Shown here: piece after piece, positions 6,250-8,875 of the stretch
How the letters are laid out: each line of letters opens with the position of its first letter
How positions within the stretch are numbered: the first letter of the stretch is position 1
Origin: an uncultured Pseudorhodoferax sp.
GTDB lineage: Bacteria > Pseudomonadota > Gammaproteobacteria > Burkholderiales > Burkholderiaceae
Direction of reading: 5' to 3'
Assembly (NCBI GenBank): GCA_913776795.1
Contig: CAJYRH010000128.1
Span: 1-8,875, forward strand
Length of the DNA stretch: 8,875 bases
Notes under the pieces: model-generated
The model's database searches: none
What the model saw: only the letters and a program-made list of their open reading frames with translations
What the model was told of the DNA's origin: nothing
Translations under genes and position numbers: made by a program

Positions 6250-7527
6250 ATGGACAAACTGTTGATTCGCGGCGGCCGCCGTCTGAGCGGCGAGGTGCGG
6301 ATATCCGGCGCCAAGAACGCGGCTCTGCCCGAACTCTGCGCAGCTCTGCTGACCGAGGATCCCGTGCAGCTGTCCAACGTCCCGCACCTGCAGGACGTGG
6401 CCACCATGCTCAAGCTGGTGCGCAACATGGGCGTGGCGGTGGAACGGCACGACGACGGGCGCGTGGCCATCAACGCGCGCCAGCTCCACAACCCCGAGGC
6501 ACCGTACGAGCTGGTCAAGACCATGCGTGCCTCTGTGCTGGCGCTCGGTCCGCTGCTGGCTCGCTTCGGCAAGGCCAAGGTGTCGCTGCCTGGCGGCTGC
6601 GCCATCGGCTCGCGTCCAGTGGACCAGCACATCAAGGGCCTGCAGGCGATGGGCGCGCAGATCGTGGTCGAGCACGGGTACATGGTCGCCAGGCTGCCCG
6701 AGGGCCGCACGCGTCTGCGCGGGGCCCACATCACGACCGATATGGTCACCGTGACCGGGACCGAGAACCTTCTGATGGCCGCTGCGCTGGCCGAGGGCGA
6801 GACCGTGCTCGAGAACGCAGCCCAGGAGCCCGAGATTCCCGACCTGGCCGACATGCTGATCGCCATGGGTGCACGGATCCACGGCCACGGCACGCGTCGC
6901 ATCGTGGTCGAGGGCGTGGAACGCCTGCATGGCTGCACCCACACCGTGGTGGCCGACCGCATCGAAGCCGGCACCTTCCTGTGCGCCGTGGCGGCCACGG
7001 GCGGCGATGTGCTGCTGCGGGGCGCGCGCGCTGACCACCTGGATGCCGTGGTCGAGAAACTGCGCGACGCCGGAGCACGCGTGCAAGCCGTCGAAGGCGG
7101 CGTGCGCGTGCAGGCCGATGCGCCGGCCTACGAGTTCCTGCGGGCGCAGAACTTCCGGACCACCGAGTACCCGGGCTTCCCGACCGACATGCAGGCCCAG
7201 TTCATGGCGCTCAACTGCATCTCGCAAGGCGCGAGCAAGGTCACCGAGACCATTTTCGAGAACCGCTTCATGCACGTGAACGAGCTGGTGCGCCTGGGCG
7301 CGCGCATCCAGATCGACGGCAAGGTCGCGCTGATCGAGGGCGCGCCGCGCCTGTCCGGTGCCACTGTCATGGCGACCGACCTGCGTGCCTCGGCCAGCCT
7401 GGTCATCGCCGGCCTAGTGGCCGACGGTGAGACCCTGGTCGACCGCGTCTACCACCTGGACCGCGGCTACGACCGCATGGAAACCAAGCTGCGCGGCATC
7501 GGCGCAGACATCGAACGGGTCAAATGA
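6250..7527 (+). CDS. murA: UDP-N-acetylglucosamine 1-carboxyvinyltransferase MurA
   Basis: MurA transfers enolpyruvate from phosphoenolpyruvate to UDP-N-acetylglucosamine, the first committed step of peptidoglycan synthesis, in the cytoplasm. The 425-residue product is close to the usual length of about 420. Both inside-out alpha/beta domains are present. Key residues are in place: K22-N23 in SGAKNAALP (19-27), R93 in TMRAS, the active-site cysteine C117 in [15 protein letters not shown] (113-127), D313 in [11 protein letters not shown] (307-317), and R405 in YHLDRGYDR, matching E. coli K22, C115, D305 and R397. Because the position is Cys and not Asp, the enzyme should be of the fosfomycin-sensitive type. 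The start at 6250 lacks a clear Shine-Dalgarno (GAACGGC lies upstream) but gives the canonical [10 protein letters not shown]-terminus. The ending IERVK is the family's normal C-terminus. Confidence 0.97.
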   Translation: MDKLLIRGGRRLSGEVRISGAKNAALPELCAALLTEDPVQLSNVPHLQDVATMLKLVRNMGVAVERHDDGRVAINARQLHNPEAPYELVKTMRASVLALGPLLARFGKAKVSLPGGCAIGSRPVDQHIKGLQAMGAQIVVEHGYMVARLPEGRTRLRGAHITTDMVTVTGTENLLMAAALAEGETVLENAAQEPEIPDLADMLIAMGARIHGHGTRRIVVEGVERLHGCTHTVVADRIEAGTFLCAVAATGGDVLLRGARADHLDAVVEKLRDAGARVQAVEGGVRVQADAPAYEFLRAQNFRTTEYPGFPTDMQAQFMALNCISQGASKVTETIFENRFMHVNELVRLGARIQIDGKVALIEGAPRLSGATVMATDLRASASLVIAGLVADGETLVDRVYHLDRGYDRMETKLRGIGADIERVK

Positions 7528-7710
7528 GATCTTCCCCGTTCTGCGCCCACTGCGTGTGCGCGCATCCCCCGTCAAGGGGGCGCACCCAGCGGCCTGGCAG
7601 AGCCAGTTCTGCGGGTGCTCTCGCACGGCCTGCCCCGCGGCCACTGGCTCCGCGGCTGGCATGCCGGCTTCATGCACTGTGGGTGGCGCGTCGCGCCATG
7701 GGCAATTGAA
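7528..7710 (+). repeat. Structured intergenic element between murA and hisG (repeat-like)
   Basis: This 183-base spacer has no convincing gene and is packed with inverted repeats. (a) CCCCC (7566-7570), loop GTCAA, GGGGG (7576-7580). (b) A nested structure: outer stem GCACCC (7582-7587) with GGGTGC (7613-7618), inner stem CTGGC (7594-7598), loop AGA, GCCAG (7602-7606). (c) CCGCGG at 7635-7640 and again at 7650-7655, able to pair. (d) GGCGC (7685-7689), loop GTC, GCGCC (7693-7697). The ends are imperfectly complementary: GCGCCCACTGCGTG (7543-7556) against CATGCACTGTGGGTGGCGC (7671-7689). The CCCCC-loop-GGGGG followed by the GCACCC/GGGTGC stem resembles intergenic repeats I recall from Comamonadaceae genomes. 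That is memory, not a search, and no second copy exists in this window. None of the stems has a T tract, so a simple terminator is unlikely. The hisG promoter and ribosome binding site should also lie here, but I see none that is clear. Confidence 0.55.
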
Positions 7711-8367
7711 ATGATCACTCTCGCTCTGTCCAAGGGACGCATCTTCGACGAGACGCTGCCGCTGCTGCGCGCGGCCGGCATCGAGGTGCTGGAGGACCCT
7801 GAAACCTCGCGCAAGCTGATTCTGGCGACCAACAAGCCGGACCTGCGCGTGGTGCTGGTGCGCGCCACCGACGTGCCGACCTATGTCGAGTACGGCGGCG
7901 CCGACCTCGGCATCACCGGCCGCGACACGCTGATCGAGCACGGCGGCCATGGCCTGTACCAGCCGCTGGACCTGGACATCGCACGCTGCCGCATCAGCGT
8001 GGCCGTGCGCAAGGACTTCGACTACGCCTCGGCCGTGCGCCAGGGCTCGCGCCTGCGCGTGGCCACCAAGTACGTGGGCATCGCGCGCAACTTCTTCGCC
8101 ACCAAGGGCGTGCACGTGGACCTGATCAAGCTCTACGGCAGCATGGAGCTCGCGCCGCTGACGGGCCTGTCCGACGCCATCGTCGACCTGGTCTCCACCG
8201 GCAACACGCTGCGTGCCAACGGCCTGGTCGAGGTCGAGCGCATCATGGACATCAGCTCGCGCCTGGTCGTGAACCAGGCCGCGCTCAAGCGCAAACAGGG
8301 CCCGCTGCGCGAGGTCATCGACGGCTTCGCCGCGGCGCTGCGCCAGCCGGCCGGGAGTGCGGCATGA
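7711..8367 (+). CDS. hisG: ATP phosphoribosyltransferase catalytic subunit, short form HisG
   Basis: HisG joins ATP and phosphoribosyl pyrophosphate, the first step of histidine synthesis. From the ATG at 7711 the product has 218 residues and begins with the canonical [11 protein letters not shown]. Other landmarks are [20 protein letters not shown] (42-61), [11 protein letters not shown] (62-72), [10 protein letters not shown] (120-129) and the phosphoribosyl-binding [18 protein letters not shown] (155-172). It ends soon after [10 protein letters not shown], so it lacks the C-terminal ACT-like regulatory domain of the long form of about 300 residues. It therefore belongs to the short form that works with the regulatory partner HisZ, which is not in this window. 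The frame is open upstream to 7615, but that extension runs through the structured spacer and adds Trp/Gly/His-rich residues unlike any HisG. No good ribosome binding site precedes 7711. Its stop overlaps the hisD start as ATGA. Confidence 0.95.
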   Translation: MITLALSKGRIFDETLPLLRAAGIEVLEDPETSRKLILATNKPDLRVVLVRATDVPTYVEYGGADLGITGRDTLIEHGGHGLYQPLDLDIARCRISVAVRKDFDYASAVRQGSRLRVATKYVGIARNFFATKGVHVDLIKLYGSMELAPLTGLSDAIVDLVSTGNTLRANGLVEVERIMDISSRLVVNQAALKRKQGPLREVIDGFAAALRQPAGSAA

Positions 8368-8875
8368 CGCCCGCCGCCCGACCGCTGCGCCTGGCGACCA
8401 GCCAGGCCGACTTCGAGGCGCAGTTCAAGGCCCGCCTGCACTGGTCGGCCGACACCGATGCCGCCATCGAGCTGCGCGTGGCCGAGATCCTGGCCGATGT
8501 GCAGCAGCGCGGCGATGCCGCCGTGCTCGAGTACACGCGCCGCTTCGACGGCCTGGACGTGCCCGACCTGCAGGCGCTGACGCTGCAGCCGGCCGAGCTC
8601 AAGGCCGCCTTCGACGGCCTGCCTGACGCCCAGCGCAAGGCCCTGCAGGCCGCCGCGCAGCGCGTCCGCGCCTACCACGAGGCCCAGAAGAAGGCCTGCG
8701 GTGAAAGCTGGAGCTACCGCGACGCCGATGGCACGCTGCTCGGCCAGAAGGTCACGCCGCTGGACCGTGTTGGCATCTACGTGCCGGGTGGCAAGGCCGC
8801 TTACCCGTCCAGCGTGCTCATGAATGCGATCCCCGCCCAGGTGGCCGGCGTCGGCGAAATCATCATGGTCGTGCC
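8364..8875 (+). CDS. hisD: Histidinol dehydrogenase HisD, N-terminal part (partial)
   Basis: Histidinol dehydrogenase carries out the last two oxidations of histidine synthesis, from L-histidinol to L-histidine, with NAD+ and zinc. The first 170 codons are present; the gene runs off the window, and about 260 further residues would be expected. Visible family features are [20 protein letters not shown] (39-58) with RRFDG, the [13 protein letters not shown] helix (97-109), and the NAD-binding start [19 protein letters not shown] (133-151), followed by [12 protein letters not shown]. The start lies inside the ATGA overlap with hisG, and GGGAG (8353-8357) provides a good ribosome binding site. 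The hisG-hisD order matches common proteobacterial his operons, so hisC and hisB would be likely next. Confidence 0.95.
   Translation, partial: MTPAARPLRLATSQADFEAQFKARLHWSADTDAAIELRVAEILADVQQRGDAAVLEYTRRFDGLDVPDLQALTLQPAELKAAFDGLPDAQRKALQAAAQRVRAYHEAQKKACGESWSYRDADGTLLGQKVTPLDRVGIYVPGGKAAYPSSVLMNAIPAQVAGVGEIIMVV

Noticed and set aside
5688..7275. Large overlapping minus-strand frames (up to 436 codons) opposite ibaG and murA
   Set aside because: Composition is typical of antisense frames (Arg, Ser, His rich) with no recognisable domain, and the plus strand encodes intact conserved enzymes.
7615..7710. N-terminal extension of hisG through the structured spacer
   Set aside because: The added residues are unlike any HisG N-terminus, lie in hairpin sequence, and the canonical [12 protein letters not shown] begins at 7711.
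1..8875. CRISPR array, tRNA or rRNA gene, insertion sequence, prophage or toxin-antitoxin module
   Set aside because: No regularly spaced repeats, cloverleaf-like sequences, transposase motifs or small paired toxin genes were seen; the window is filled by conserved housekeeping genes with uniform composition.

Overview
The window looks like chromosomal DNA of a GC-rich betaproteobacterium, probably order Burkholderiales and possibly a Comamonadaceae relative. The grounds are the very high GC, the GC-rich third codon positions, the gene order (gltD end, mla cluster, ibaG, murA, hisG, hisD) and the short form of HisG. The family-level placement is inferred from gene content and protein style. 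No search was run.

Layout, all genes on the + strand. (1) Positions 2-175 hold the last 57 codons of gltD, glutamate synthase small subunit. A 9-bp hairpin with a T-rich tail (236-265) follows and lies directly against the next start codon. (2) Positions 267-4179 hold a complete phospholipid-trafficking cluster in the order mlaF-mlaE-mlaD-mlaA-mlaC-mlaB. It encodes the ATPase, the permease, the membrane-anchored MCE-domain protein, the outer-membrane lipoprotein, the periplasmic shuttle and the cytoplasmic STAS subunit. In E. coli, mlaA is unlinked to the rest; here it sits inside the cluster. (3) Positions 4236-5926 hold an overlapping ATPase/permease pair that resembles E. coli YadG/YadH (ABC-2 exporter family). 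It is placed between mlaB and ibaG, which are adjacent in E. coli. (4) Positions 5936-7527 hold ibaG (BolA family) and murA (first committed step of peptidoglycan synthesis). (5) Positions 7528-7710 form a structured non-coding spacer rich in inverted repeats. It looks like a dispersed intergenic repeat. (6) Positions 7711-8875 hold the start of a histidine operon: complete short-form hisG and the first 170 codons of hisD, cut by the window edge.

How they work together: the Mla proteins form a transport path for phospholipids between outer and inner membrane. MlaA sits in the outer membrane, MlaC crosses the periplasm, and the MlaFEDB complex sits in the inner membrane. IbaG and MurA link the cluster to iron-sulfur/acid-stress handling and cell-wall synthesis. 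Most junctions overlap by 1 or 4 bases or are short, so the run from mlaF to murA could be one long transcript, perhaps with an internal promoter before yadG. The histidine genes are functionally unrelated and are set apart by the structured spacer.

I found no clearly new biological system. The genes are recognisable housekeeping families. The points most worth a second look are the structured element between murA and hisG, the hairpin touching the mlaF start, and the exporter pair inserted in the mla-ibaG-murA block.
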